DNA of 64,000 nt. It comes from Phascolarctos cinereus. Lineage: Eukaryota > Chordata > Mammalia > Diprotodontia > Phascolarctidae. Each line of letters opens with the position of its first letter. The stretch's first letter is position 1. Location: positions 778,001-842,000 of the forward strand of contig NW_018344336.1 in assembly GCF_002099425.1 (NCBI RefSeq). The letters are read 5' to 3'. The translations under genes were made by a program, and so were the position numbers. Shown piece after piece: positions 1 through 11,180 of the stretch. The notes under the pieces were generated by a model. It was given only the letters and a program-made list of their open reading frames with translations, was not told the DNA's origin and did not search any database.

Positions 1-2332
1 AACTGAAATGGCTTGGATACCAAAGCAAATGTATATGTTCTATATGTTCTCCTTTAGTCTAGGCTACTATTGATATTACTAACAAGGAACGTGAGAAAGA
101 ATATGTTTGGACAATAAAATGAATGTGTAGCATGCTGAGGACTTAGAACAGAGACAGGTTCATTTTGCAAATTTGTGTCTAGGGAAGATACATGTGCATT
201 GTACTAATTATCTAATAAAAAACAAAAAGAAAAATCTGTAGAGGTCATTTTCAGAATCATGAGCTGGATGAGGCTACAGCAGGTGCAAAGTCAGAATTTT
301 GAGGGTCTGGAGAAGAAAGGGTGGCAGAGGCAGAGGGAGTGGAAATTTTCAGAAACAGGAGGATGTGAGCACATACAGAGTACCAGACCTGGGAGTTGCT
401 ATGGAGATGAAAATGAGAGAGCAGCAGGGCTCAGAGAAGAGGGGAAATCAGAACAAAGAGAGTGTTTACAGCAGAAAATGTTGGGTCTTGCAGTGTGTTC
501 CAAAGCACTATTTGCTACAGGTGGGAGGGCTCAAAGAGAAGGAATCATGTCCTGGGGAAGGGGCCTTAGAATGGAAAACCTCACAAATCAAATGGATTTA
601 TTTTCATGTATATACTCAGTAGGCCCAAATGTTGGGTATTTTTAATTAATTAAAAAATGGGATAGATTTTTTGTAGGAGATCATTTATTTATTACAATAT
701 GATTTTTATTGGACATCAGCGATGCGTAAGAAAAACTAACAAAGAAACTAAAGAAAACTTAAACCAAAAAGCTCTTCTTTTCAACCACCCTGCCAAAAAT
801 GTTTGGTGAGATTATTGTCAATTGTTTGTCTAGCTAAATAAAGCCCTCAAAACCACAATACTGCATATAAAACAAAGATAGTTACTTTTATTTTTTAGTA
901 AATACTTTTCCTTTTATGAGTATTAATAAAAATGAATATCAAAGAATTTTGATCACAAAAACAAGATGATAAGTAAGGTAAGCTTATCAAGAAGATTTCT
1001 ATTTTGAAATCACCTTATTTGTAAGACCCACATAATAATCATTTAATTAATAAAAATAAACATAAGAAAGACCCAAATTAACATGATATGGATTTACAGG
1101 CAAAATGTTGGATGGTCTGTAGGCCACTGTAAGTCTAGGCTTCTGGGGAAGCTTCATGTGGAGATATAAGTAGCCAAGAATGATATACAGAATGTCAGAG
1201 CTGGGAGTTGAGTCTTGCCTCTGGATGTGCATTGGAAAGTGAAGCCAGAATAAGAGATCTTGGAGGTCCCCTGGAATGAAGACTGTGTGAGCTTGCAGGA
1301 AAAGTCTGAATCCAGAGTCCTGAGCTTGCTTCATCTGTAGAATCTATAATAGCAATGTTGGGATGGAATAGAAGAGGAACATTGGGAGATCTTCATGGGC
1401 TAAGAATGGAAATTGTCAGAAACAGGGGGATTTTCTAATATGGTGTAGAGTAGCCATGTTTGAGAGAATGGAGGTGGTAGAACTCGTAGAATAAAAGATA
1501 TCAGACCAGAGAATGCCCTGAGAGTCCTGATGGTAGATCTTGAAATAGCCTAGAAACTATCATATTTGATTGCTAAGCCTTCTCTGAGAACAGAAATGAT
1601 TGGCCATGAATGGGCCTTAGAATGGAAAATGTCATGAATGGCAAGAATTTATTCCTGTATATAAGTTGGCCTAAATATTGACCTGTTGTAGGTAATTTAT
1701 AAAACAAGGCAAAGATCTATTTCTCTGATGTGATCAAATATAAATTCTGCTTTCCATTGTAATTGGCATTGGTCATGCAAAAATTTAAAAATGCTTACAT
1801 CCTTAAATACAGATCTTTCAAAGCATGATGAAAATATTATCTATTTTATGGCCACTCAAAAACACCCAGCAAACGCAAATACCTGTATGCTAAAACTAAT
1901 GAAATCCTCTGCAATTTCTTCACTGATAAAGATTAAAATTGATAGTAATGTTAGTGATAATGGATATTCTGTGTTTTTAGGCATTAGACTCTTATGATAA
2001 GACAATTTCAGTTTGGAAATCACTATATATCTAAGATCCAAATGTGTTCATTGGATAAAATAATAAAATAAACTGAAGCAGAAAATGCCCAGACAAACCT
2101 AAGAGGTCTCAGGAGGGTGTTCTTTAGACATGAGAATCTCAAATCTATAAAAGTCCTTAGAAAACTGAATGTCTGCACTTCCATGAGCCATTAAAGGTGG
2201 GCAAATTGATTGTAGGCTGGAACATAGAATACAGAATTTCCCAGTATGGCAGTGCATTCTTCCAATGGAAAAATTAGGAATGTATTGTGAAGACTGAATT
2301 CTTCCCAAGGTGTAGACCTCGGAACCTGGAAT
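1..2332 (+). repeat. Array block: S2 tail, S3, S4, S1 start
   Basis: The S2 3' end runs to about 245 and S3 (entered at 'gagctggatgaggctacagc') to about 1080. S4 runs to about 2090 and the S1 5' part to 2332. S3-S1 of this block closely matches 2811-4935, so the two are adjacent copies with an offset of about 2.57 kb. No gene or RNA signal is seen. Confidence 0.75.
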
Positions 2333-2655
2333 GTCTGAGGTTAAGGATATCAGAACTTTTTTTTTTTTCTATCAACAGTACATACTGAAAACTGAATTTC
2401 AATTTAGGTTTGTTCTCTTAAGAACAATCTGGCTTCATATTGTTCACTAAATGGTCTATAACAGGTAAATATTTGGAACAAGTAAGAACACATCTGAGAA
2501 TGAATTTTTCTCATTTATGACAATATCCATTCTGAGACCCACTGAGAGCCAATCTTTTTTGTTCCCAGACAATGCCTCCCAATCAAACATGGTGATTTTC
2601 AGGACATTCCATAATCTTCCCTTTGGAGTCTCAGGGCATTCTCTGCTCTGATATC

Positions 2656-2657
<2 letters not shown>
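2333..2657 (-). repeat. Inverted S4 segment
   Basis: Read on the minus strand, this stretch matches the forward S4 order: the 'agtgccctgagactccaaag' region, then 'tcctgaaaatcaccatgttt', 'gattggctct', 'ttagaatggaaaatgtcata', then the 'tgacctgttgtagg' region and the A-rich 'gaaaaaaa.tctgacatcctt' region. It therefore inverts about 325 bp of S4. The left junction with forward S1 lies at the shared 'aatgtctgag'. The right side abuts the (TC)n tract. Confidence 0.75.
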
Positions 2658-2741
<84 letters not shown>

Positions 2742-2742
2742 T
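2658..2742 (+). repeat. (TC)n microsatellite
   Basis: Almost pure CT dinucleotide repeat of about 40 units with one 'tgtctctc' interruption at the right end. It separates an inverted S4 block from forward S2/S3 sequence. It makes a spurious Ser-Leu open frame on the + strand. Confidence 0.95.
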
Positions 2743-5622
2743 TTGTATACAGGGAAGATGCATGTGCATTGTAATAATTATACAGTAAAAAAAAAATCCG
2801 TACAGATCATTTTCAGGATCATGAGCTGGCTGAGGCTACAGCAGGTGCAAAGTCAGAATTCTGAGGGTCTGGAGAAGAAAGGGTGGCAGAGGCAGAGGGG
2901 TTGGGAGTGGAAATTTTCAGAAACAGGAGGATGTGAGCACATACAGAGTACCAGACCTGGGAGTTGCCAGGGAGACGAGAATGAGAAAGCAGCAGGGCCC
3001 AGAGAAGAGGGGAAATCAGAACAAAGAGAGTGCTTAGGGCACAGAATGTCGGCTCTTGGAGTCAGCTCCAAATCACTATATGCTACAGGTGGGAGGGCTC
3101 AGAGGGAAAAAATCATCTCTTGGGGAAGGGGCCTTAGAGTGGAAAACCTCACAAATCACATGGATTTATTTTCACATATACAATTTGATAGCCCAAATGT
3201 TGAGTATTTTTAACTAATTAAAAAAATAAGAAGTTGGATTTTTTGTAGGAGATCATTTATTTATTCCAATGTGATTTGTACTGGGCATCAGTGATGTGTA
3301 AGAAAAACTAACAAAGAAACTAAAGAAAACTTAAACCAAAAAGCTCATCTTTTCCACCACACTGCCAAAAGTGTTTGGTGAGATTATTGTCAATTGTTTG
3401 TCTAGGTAAATAAAGCCCTCAAAACCACAATATGTGCATATAAAGCAAAGAGAGTTATTTGTATTTTTTTTAGTAAATACTGTTGCCTTTATTTCTGTTA
3501 ATACAAATGAATATCAAAGAATTCTGATCATGAAAACAAGATGTTAAGTATGGTAAGCTTATTAAGGAGAAGATTTCTATTTTGAAATCATATTACTTGT
3601 AAGACCCATATACGATGTAATAATCATCCAATTAATAAAAATAATATAAGAAAGACCCAAATTAGCATGATATGGATTTATAGCCAAAATGTTGGATGGT
3701 CTGTAGGACCATCCTAAAAGTCTAGGATTCTAGGGAAGCTTCATGTGGGATATAGGAAGTAACTAAGAGTGATACACAGAATGACAGAGCTGGGAGTTGT
3801 GTCTTGCCTCTGAATATGGACTGGAAAGTAAAGGCAGAATAAGAGATTGTGGAGGTCCCCTGGAATGAAGACTGTGTGGGCTTGCAGGAAAACTCTGAAT
3901 CCAGAGTCCTGAGCTTGCTTCATCTGTAGAATCTATAATAGCAATGTTGGGATGGAATAGAAGAGGAACATTGGGAGATCTTCATGGGCTAAGAATGGAA
4001 ATTGTCAGAAAGAGGGGGATTTTCAAATATGGTGTAGTATAGCCATGTTTTAGAGAATGGAGGTGGTGGGAGAACTCTTAGAATAAGGTATATCAGACCA
4101 GAGAATGCCCTGAAAGTCCTGATGGTAGATCTTGGAATAGCCTAGAAACCATCGTGTTTGATTGCTAAGCCTTCTCTGAGAACAGAAATGATTGGCCATG
4201 AATGGGCCTTAGAATGGAAAATGTCATGAATGGCAAGAATTTATTCCCATATATAAGTTGGTCTAAATATTGACCTGTTGTAGGTAATTTATAAAACAAG
4301 GCAAAGATCTATTTCTCTGATGTGATCAAACATAAATTCTGCTTTCCATTGTAATTGGCATTGGTCATGCAAAAATTTAAAAAATGCTTACATCCTTAAA
4401 TACAGATCTTTCAAAGCATGATGAAAATATTATCTATTTTATGGCCACTCAAAAACACCCAGCAAATGCAAAATACCTATATGCTAAAACTAATGAAATC
4501 CTCTGCAATTTCTTCACTGATAAAGATTAAAATTGATGATAGTGTTAGTGATAATGGATATTCTGTGTTTTTAGCCATTAGAAAATGCCATTATATAATT
4601 AAGACTTCTAAAATGAGACAATTACAGTTTGGAAATCACTGTATATCTAAGACTCAAATATGTTCGTTATATAAAAGAATAAAATAAATTGAAGCAGAAA
4701 ATGCCCAAACAAACCTAAGAGATCTCAGGAGGGTGTTCCTTTAGACATGATAATCTCAAATCTGTAAAAGTCCTTAGAAAACTGAATGTCTGGGCTTCCA
4801 TGAACCATTAAAGGTGGGCAAGTTAATTGTAGGCTAGTGCATAGAATACAGAATTTCCCAGCATGAAAGTGAGTTCTTCAAATGGAAAAATTAGGAAGGC
4901 ATTGTGAAGACCGAATTCTTCCAAAGGAGTAGACCTTGGAACCTGGAATGTCTGAGTTTGATGGAAATACACAATCCTGAATATTTCCTGTAATGCACAG
5001 TCTAGAATCCTGAGCTAGATGAGGCTGTAGAAACAGTTTGGTGACTGACTGGAACAGAGAGAGTGGGAGATGTTCAAAGGCTGATAAGGAAAATTGTCTG
5101 AAGAAAGAGGATTTTACAGGAGTCAAAGTCAGGTCTGGGAGCAGCCTTGGAGAAGAAAATGAGAGATTGCAGAGAGCCTCTAGAAGAAGGGATTCCTGAT
5201 TGAGGAGATGACACAAATATTTAGGTCAGAGGTATGTTTTTTTTTTCCAATTTTTCATATATCAAAGCTGTGAGGGTTCTGAGAACCTACATGATCTGCT
5301 GTGGAATGGAACTTTAAGTGAAAAGTGTTATCAATTTTAAGGACTACTTTGCATATGTTTCTATTGTGGAAAAAAAACATTTTCCATTTTGAGGTAAATG
5401 ATATGTAGCATGCTAAGGCCTTAGAGAGAGACTAGTTATTTATTTAAAAAAAAACATATATGGTAAGATTCATATGCATTGTAATAATTATCCAATAAAA
5501 ATTTAAAGAAAAATCCTTATACATCATAGGAAGTTATAGCCTTACATTCTAAGATATCAACTTTTCTTAGCTCCTTGGAACACTGACTGTGGAGACTTCC
5601 ACTGACATTTCAAGGATCTAGG
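2743..5622 (+). repeat. Array block: S3, S4, S1, S2 end, S3 start
   Basis: S2 end/S3 runs from 2743, S4 from about 3670 and S1 from about 4710. Near 5395 the S1 'aggtaaat' motif is joined directly to the S2 end ('tgtagcatgctaaggcc'), which skips about 1 kb. S3 starts at about 5520. The same S1-S2 deletion junction recurs near 41445. Confidence 0.7.
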
Positions 5623-5751
5623 GCCTACATCACAGAACAAATCCCCTTAATAAAAGGATTTGTTTTGTAAAACTTGGACTCAGTCAAAAAGCTGTACCCA
5701 GGGACCTAGAAGGCCATATGTGCCCTTGAGGCTGTAGGTTACCCACCTCTG
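5623..5751 (+). mobile_element. hAT-like MITE, left end missing
   Basis: Matches the inner and right part of the complete MITE at 15302-15504: 'cagaacaaatccccttaata', then 'gactcagtcaaaaagct', then the right inverted end 'ctgtaggttacccacctctg'. The left terminal inverted repeat is absent. A 7-8 bp flanking repeat (gatctagg before, atctagg after) remains, as expected for hAT insertion. It sits inside an S3 subunit. Confidence 0.7.
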
Positions 5752-7441
5752 ATCTAGGTTGTTAAGGTTCTGGAACTGATAATACATGATTTCCTAGACA
5801 GGTTATAAGTCCTGCCTCTGAAAATCCATATTTTGGGTAAAAAGCTTAGAGAGAGTACTAGATCAAACATAGAAAGGACAAAATTGAAGGAAATTTGGAA
5901 TTCTGGATCATCAGGTGCCTGAGACTGTAGATTGTGCAAGGTCAGAATTTTGAGGGTCTAGAGAAGAGAGAGTAGCAGAAGTGTAGGGGCTGGAAATGGA
6001 AATTTTCAGAAACAAGTGGATTTGAGGACAAAGAGTCTCAGACCTGGAAGTTGCCATGGAGATGAAAATCAGATAGATAGCGGTGCAGTAGAAGAGGGAA
6101 ATCAGAACAAAGAGAGTGCTTAGGTGATGAATAAGAAAAACTAACAGAAATTAAAGAAAATTTAAACCAACTTCATCTCTTCAACCGCACTACCAAAAGT
6201 ATGTGGTGAGATTATTGTCAATCTTTTGGCTAGCTAAATAAACCCCTTACAACCAAGCACCTGAACCCCAAATCAAATCTAGTTACATGTTTTTCTTTTG
6301 TTAGTAAAGACTGCTGTTTCTATTACCATTAATGAAAAGAATATTGCATAGTTTTGGACAAAGCCCCCAAGGTGTTGAGTATAGAGACCTTTTTAGAGAG
6401 AAAACTTCCATTTTGAAGTCATCATATTGGTAGGACCAATGTGCATTATAATAATAATTCAAATAATAAAATTAAAAATAACAACTTGACAAGAGTTTTC
6501 TTGATATGGCTTCCGAATCAAAAACTCAGGTCTTGTATGGTTCCCACAATTCTATAGATCTAGGTTTCCATGTACTTTTCATGTGGGAATACAGGAAGTA
6601 GTTGAGAGCACAATTAGAAAATGTCCAAACAAGTAGTTACATCAATCATTTGATGCCCCAGTGTGGAGTGGAAAGTGAAGTTAGAATATGTGATTATGGG
6701 GGCATGAAAGCACTGGAACCCAGACTGTGTGAGCTTGATGGGAAATTTTAATCTAGAATGCTGAGCTTAATACAGCTGTAAAATCCCTAGTGCCATTAGA
6801 AGGGGGATAGCAGGTGATGTTCAGGTGCTGAGAATGGAAAATATAAGAAACAGGAGAGTTTTTGCACATAGCATGGTGTAGCCTGGTTTAAGAGAAGGAA
6901 GGAGGTAGGAAAGCACTCTGAAGAAGTGATATCAGAGTAAAGAGTGCCCTGCCAGTCCAAGGGCACATCTTGCAATGTCCTGAAAATCATCATGTTTGAT
7001 TGTTAGGCTCTCTGTGAGAATAGAAATGATTGGCTATGAATGGGCCTTAAAATGGAAAATATCATAAATTCTGATGACATATTCTCAGATATATTTTTAC
7101 TTAGCCCAAATATTGATGTGTCATGGGGCATGTAAAAAAAAGGAGATGGTGGATTTTTCTTTTGGGATCAAACCTAAATTGGAATTTAATGTTTAGGAAG
7201 CATTAGAGATACAAAAAAGAAAAAAAAAATCCAACATCCTTAGCCACAGAACATTTTTTAAAATATACCTTCCACTACACAGCTAAAAGTTTTATTGAAA
7301 GTAGTGATAATTTTTGGGCTAGCTAAAAATGCCCAGACAAGGTAATGTACAAGCTCCACAAAATAAATGCAATTCTATTAAGATCTTTCTTTGATAAAGG
7401 CCTCCAATGATATTTTTACTATTGAAAATAAATATAAAATG
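5752..7441 (+). repeat. Array block: S3, S4, S1 tail
   Basis: S3 resumes after the MITE with 'ggttctggaactgataatac'. S4 begins near 6500 ('gatatggcttccgaatcaaa'). At about 7230 S4 joins the S1 3' half, so most of S4's tail and the S1 front are missing. No gene seen. Confidence 0.7.
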
Positions 7442-7574
7442 TTGGGGGGTTTTTTGTGAGGCAGTCAGGGTTAAGTGACTTGCCCAGGGTCACACACTAC
7501 TAAGTGTCATGTGTCTGAGACTGGATTTGAGCTAAGGGCCAGAACTCTATCCACTGCACCAGTTAGCTGCCCCA
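7442..7574 (-). mobile_element. Marsupial CORE-SINE (Mar1-like), antisense
   Basis: On the + strand the order is the reverse complement of the usual SINE: T-rich end, 'gttaagtgacttgcccaggg', 'tcacaca.cta', 'ctggatttga', 'tctatccactgcaccag', 'tagctgcccca'. The flanking direct repeat 'ataaaatgtt' is present on both sides. It occupies the S1 tail and lies at the same site as the SINE at 11033-11180, so it inserted before that tandem duplication. Confidence 0.9.
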
Positions 7575-10500
7575 TAAAATGTTTTTGAACAAAAAGAAAA
7601 CCTAGGTTTTAGTTGCTGAAGCCTCATAAGAGACAGAACTAATGTTTCCAGATCATGATATCTGTAAATTAATTCGGTACAGTATCATAAAAATCCATTA
7701 AAAACTTTTAAAATGAAATTTATAGATGATAGGAGGGTGTTTCCTGGGAACCAACAATTTCATGCCTTAAAATGTCCTTAGTACACTTAATGCCTGGGCT
7801 ATCAATTTACATTCAGTGGTTGTTGTTGGAGGTTTGGCTTACCAAATTTCCTAGCTAGGTCTAAGTCCTCACTCTGAATGTCACACAGAGTGGGGGTAGG
7901 AGAGCAAAGGAAAACCTCAGAACACAGAAGGTCAGACCTTTCACTGGGCTACAAACCACTCTATGTGATAGGGGGAAGTTCTCTGAGATCATGAATCAGA
8001 ATCTGCTCTGGCAGGGCCTTAGAAGGAAAAATATCATAAAAGGCAAAGATGTATTTCCATCTATATTCTAAGTGAGCCAAAATATTGGCAAGTTGTAGGG
8101 AAGTCAAAAACCAGAAGGAGGGAGGTTTTCCCTAGGATTTCAATCCTTTCCTGCAATTTAATTAACATTTGGTAGTAGGGATGCTTTGAAACAATTTGTG
8201 AATCTATAACTACACAGTTAAAACAGTCTAGTTAAAGTATTGTCTATTTTCTGATAAGCAAAAAAACACCCCAAACAGAAAACGCTTGGCTACCAAAGCA
8301 AATGTAACTCCCTATATATTCTCCTTTAGTCCAGACTACTACTGATGTTACTAAAAAGGAAAATAAAAGCAGGGTATTTGGGACAATAAAAGTAACGTGT
8401 AGCATGCTGAGGTCTTAGAACAGACACAGGTTCATTTTGCAAATTTGTGTATGGGGAAGATGCTTGTGCATTGTAATAATTATCTAATGTAAAGCAAAAA
8501 GAAAAATCCGTATAGATCATTTTCAGGATCACGACCTGGCTGAGGCTACAGCAGGTGCAAAGTCAGAATTCTGAGGGTCTGGAGGAAAAAGGGTGGCAGA
8601 GGCAGAGGGGCTGGGAGTGGAAATTTTTCAGAAAGAGGAGATTTGGAGCACCAGAGTGTCAGACCTGGGAGTTGCCATGGAGATGAAAATGAGAGAGCAG
8701 CAGTGCCCAGAGAAGGGGGGGAATCAGAACAAAGAGAGTGCTTAGGGTACAAAATGTAGGCTCTTATAGTCAGCTCCAAACTACTGTATGCTACAGGTGG
8801 GAGGCTTCATAGAAAGGGAATCATGTCCTTGGGAAGGGGCCTTAAAGTGGAAAAACTCACAAATCACATGGACTTATTTTTGTGTATATACTCAGTAGGA
8901 CCAAATATTGGGTATTTTAATTAATTTAAAATATAAGAGAGAGGTAGATTTTTTTGTAGATCATTCATTTGCTTCAATATAACTTTTATTTGGCATCAGT
9001 GATGTATAAGGAATACTAGCAAAGAAACTAAAAACAATCATAAACCAAAAATATCATCTCTTCAACTACACTACCGAAAGTGTTTGATGAGATTATTGTC
9101 ATTTTTTTTTGGCTAGCTACAAACACCCCTCAAGACCACAACATGTGCAAACCAAAACAAATGCAGTTACATGTATTTCTTTCCTTAGTAAAGACTGCTA
9201 TTCTATGAGTATTTATAAAAATGAGTATCAAGGAATTTTGGACTTAAACCCCCAGATGTTATGTATAGAGACTTTTTTTAGAGAGAAGACTTCTATTTTG
9301 AAGTCATTCTCTCAGTTGGATCAGTGTACATGATTATAATAGTTCAAATAATAAAATTAAAAATGATAACTTGACACAAGTTTTCTTAATATGGCTTTAG
9401 AACTAAAACTCATGTCACCTGTGGTCTCTAGAATTCCAGAAATTTAGGTTTCCAGGTACTTTTCATGTGGGAATGTTGGAAGTAGTTGAGAGCATAGATA
9501 GAGAATGTCTAAACTAGCAGTTATAGCCTGCCTCTGAATGTCCCTATGGTGAGTGGAAAGTGAAGCCAGAATAGGTGATCATGGGGAGCACCTGGATCCC
9601 AGACTGTGTGGGCTTCAGGGAAACTTTGGATCCAGCGTCCTGAGCATGGGGGGAGTAAGAGCATGATTTCCTTGTGGAATCTCTAATGTCATTGGGACTA
9701 GAAGGGGAACAGTGGGAGATGTTCAAGATCAGAGACTGGAAATTGTCAGAAACAGGAGGGTTTTAGCATGAAGCCTGGTATAATAGCCTGGTGAAGAGAA
9801 GGAAGGAGGTAGGAGAGCACTCTGAAGTAAGTTGAAAATACTATCTATTTTATGGCCACCCAAACACTTCCTTGCAAACCCAAATACCTGTATGCTAAAA
9901 CTAATGTGATCCTCTACAATTACTTCATTGATAAAGATTGCTATTAATGATTTGTATTAGTGATAATAATGGACATTCCATATTTTTGGCCATTAGAAAA
10001 TGCCACTATGTAATAATGGATTATAAGAGGAGACAACTTATATTTGTTATTCAGCTGATCTAAGATTCCAAAGCATTGATAAAATAAAAGAATAAAAATA
10101 ACTGAAGCAGAAAATGCCCAAATAAACCTTAGAGATTTTCAGGGGCATTCCTTTAAATATGAAAATCTCATATCTATAAAGGTCCTTAGAACACTGAGTG
10201 TCTGGGTTTCCATGAACCAAAAAAGGTGGGAAAGTTGGTTGTAGGCTAGAGCTTAGAATCCAGAATTTCCCAACATGGCAGTGAGTATTTCAAATGGAAA
10301 AATTAGGAATGCATTATGAAGACTGAATTCTTCCAAAGGTATAGACCTTGGAAACTGGAATGTTTGAGTTTGATGGAAATATACAATTCTTAACATAACC
10401 CTGAAATATATAATCCAAGAGTCCTGAGAAGGATGAGGTTGTAGAAGCAGGACTGTTAGTTCAGGGAAATATTAGAAGAGAGAGATGGGGAGATGTTCAG

Positions 10501-11032
10501 AGGCTGATGGGGGTCATTGCCTGAAGAAAAGGGATTTTTAGAACAAAGTAAAGTCTGTGAAGAGCCTTAGAGAGGAGAATGAGAGATTGAGGAGACACTT
10601 TAGAAAAGGAGATATCTGATACAGGAGAGAACAGTAAAGGTCAGGACTGGCGTCTTTTCAAATTTTCGACATGTTATAGCTGCAAAATGTCAATTATCAG
10701 AATTACTTCAAATAAATTCCTAGTGGAAAAAATATTTTCTAGTTCTAAGTAAATATAGAAAATAGGAGAATTTAGAATTTCTGGAAGAGATCAGTCATTT
10801 ATTAAATTTACTTTATATAATACCCTTGTAATGCTCAAAAACATTTTTTAAAATATATCTTCCACCACACAGCTAAAAGTTTTATTGAAAGTAGTGATAA
10901 TTTTGGGGCTAGCTAAAAATGCCCAGACAAAGTAATGTACAAGCTCCACAAAATAAATAGAATTCCACAAAGAACTTTCTTTGATAAAGGCCTCCAATGA
11001 TATTTTTACTATTGAAAATAAATATAAAATGT
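7575..11032 (+). repeat. Array block: one near-full S1-S4 cycle
   Basis: S1 end, then S2 from about 7735, S3 from about 8520 (its front removed by a deletion), S4 from about 9390 with its middle missing near 9830, and S1 from about 10120. The stretch from about 7200 to 9700 is a tandem copy of about 10830-13300, with an offset of about 3.6 kb. Confidence 0.75.
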
Positions 11033-11180
11033 TTTTTTTTATTTGTGGTGAGGCAATTAAGGTTGAGTGACTTGCCCAGGGTCACACAGCTAATGTCATG
11101 TGTCTGAGACTGGATTTGAACTCAGGTCCTTTTGACTCCAAGGCCAGAGCTCTATCTACTGTGCCAACCTAGCTGCCCCA
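11033..11180 (-). mobile_element. Marsupial CORE-SINE (Mar1-like), antisense
   Basis: Shows 'gagtgacttgcccagggtca', 'gactggatttgaactcaggt' and 'agctctatctactg', ending in 'tagctgcccca'. It carries the same flanking 'ataaaatgtt' duplication as the SINE at 7442, at the same S1 position. The two copies are one insertion carried through a later array duplication. Confidence 0.92.

Noticed and set aside
2623-3213. Longest open frame (~196 codons, + strand)
   Set aside because: It runs through the (TC)n tract as Ser-Leu repeats and then through S3 text. The matching frame at 259-645 differs and other S3 copies do not keep it. No family resemblance.
7442-7574. tRNA gene suggested by the SINE
   Set aside because: The similarity is to a SINE consensus only. 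No cloverleaf with intact arms is visible in any of the SINE copies.
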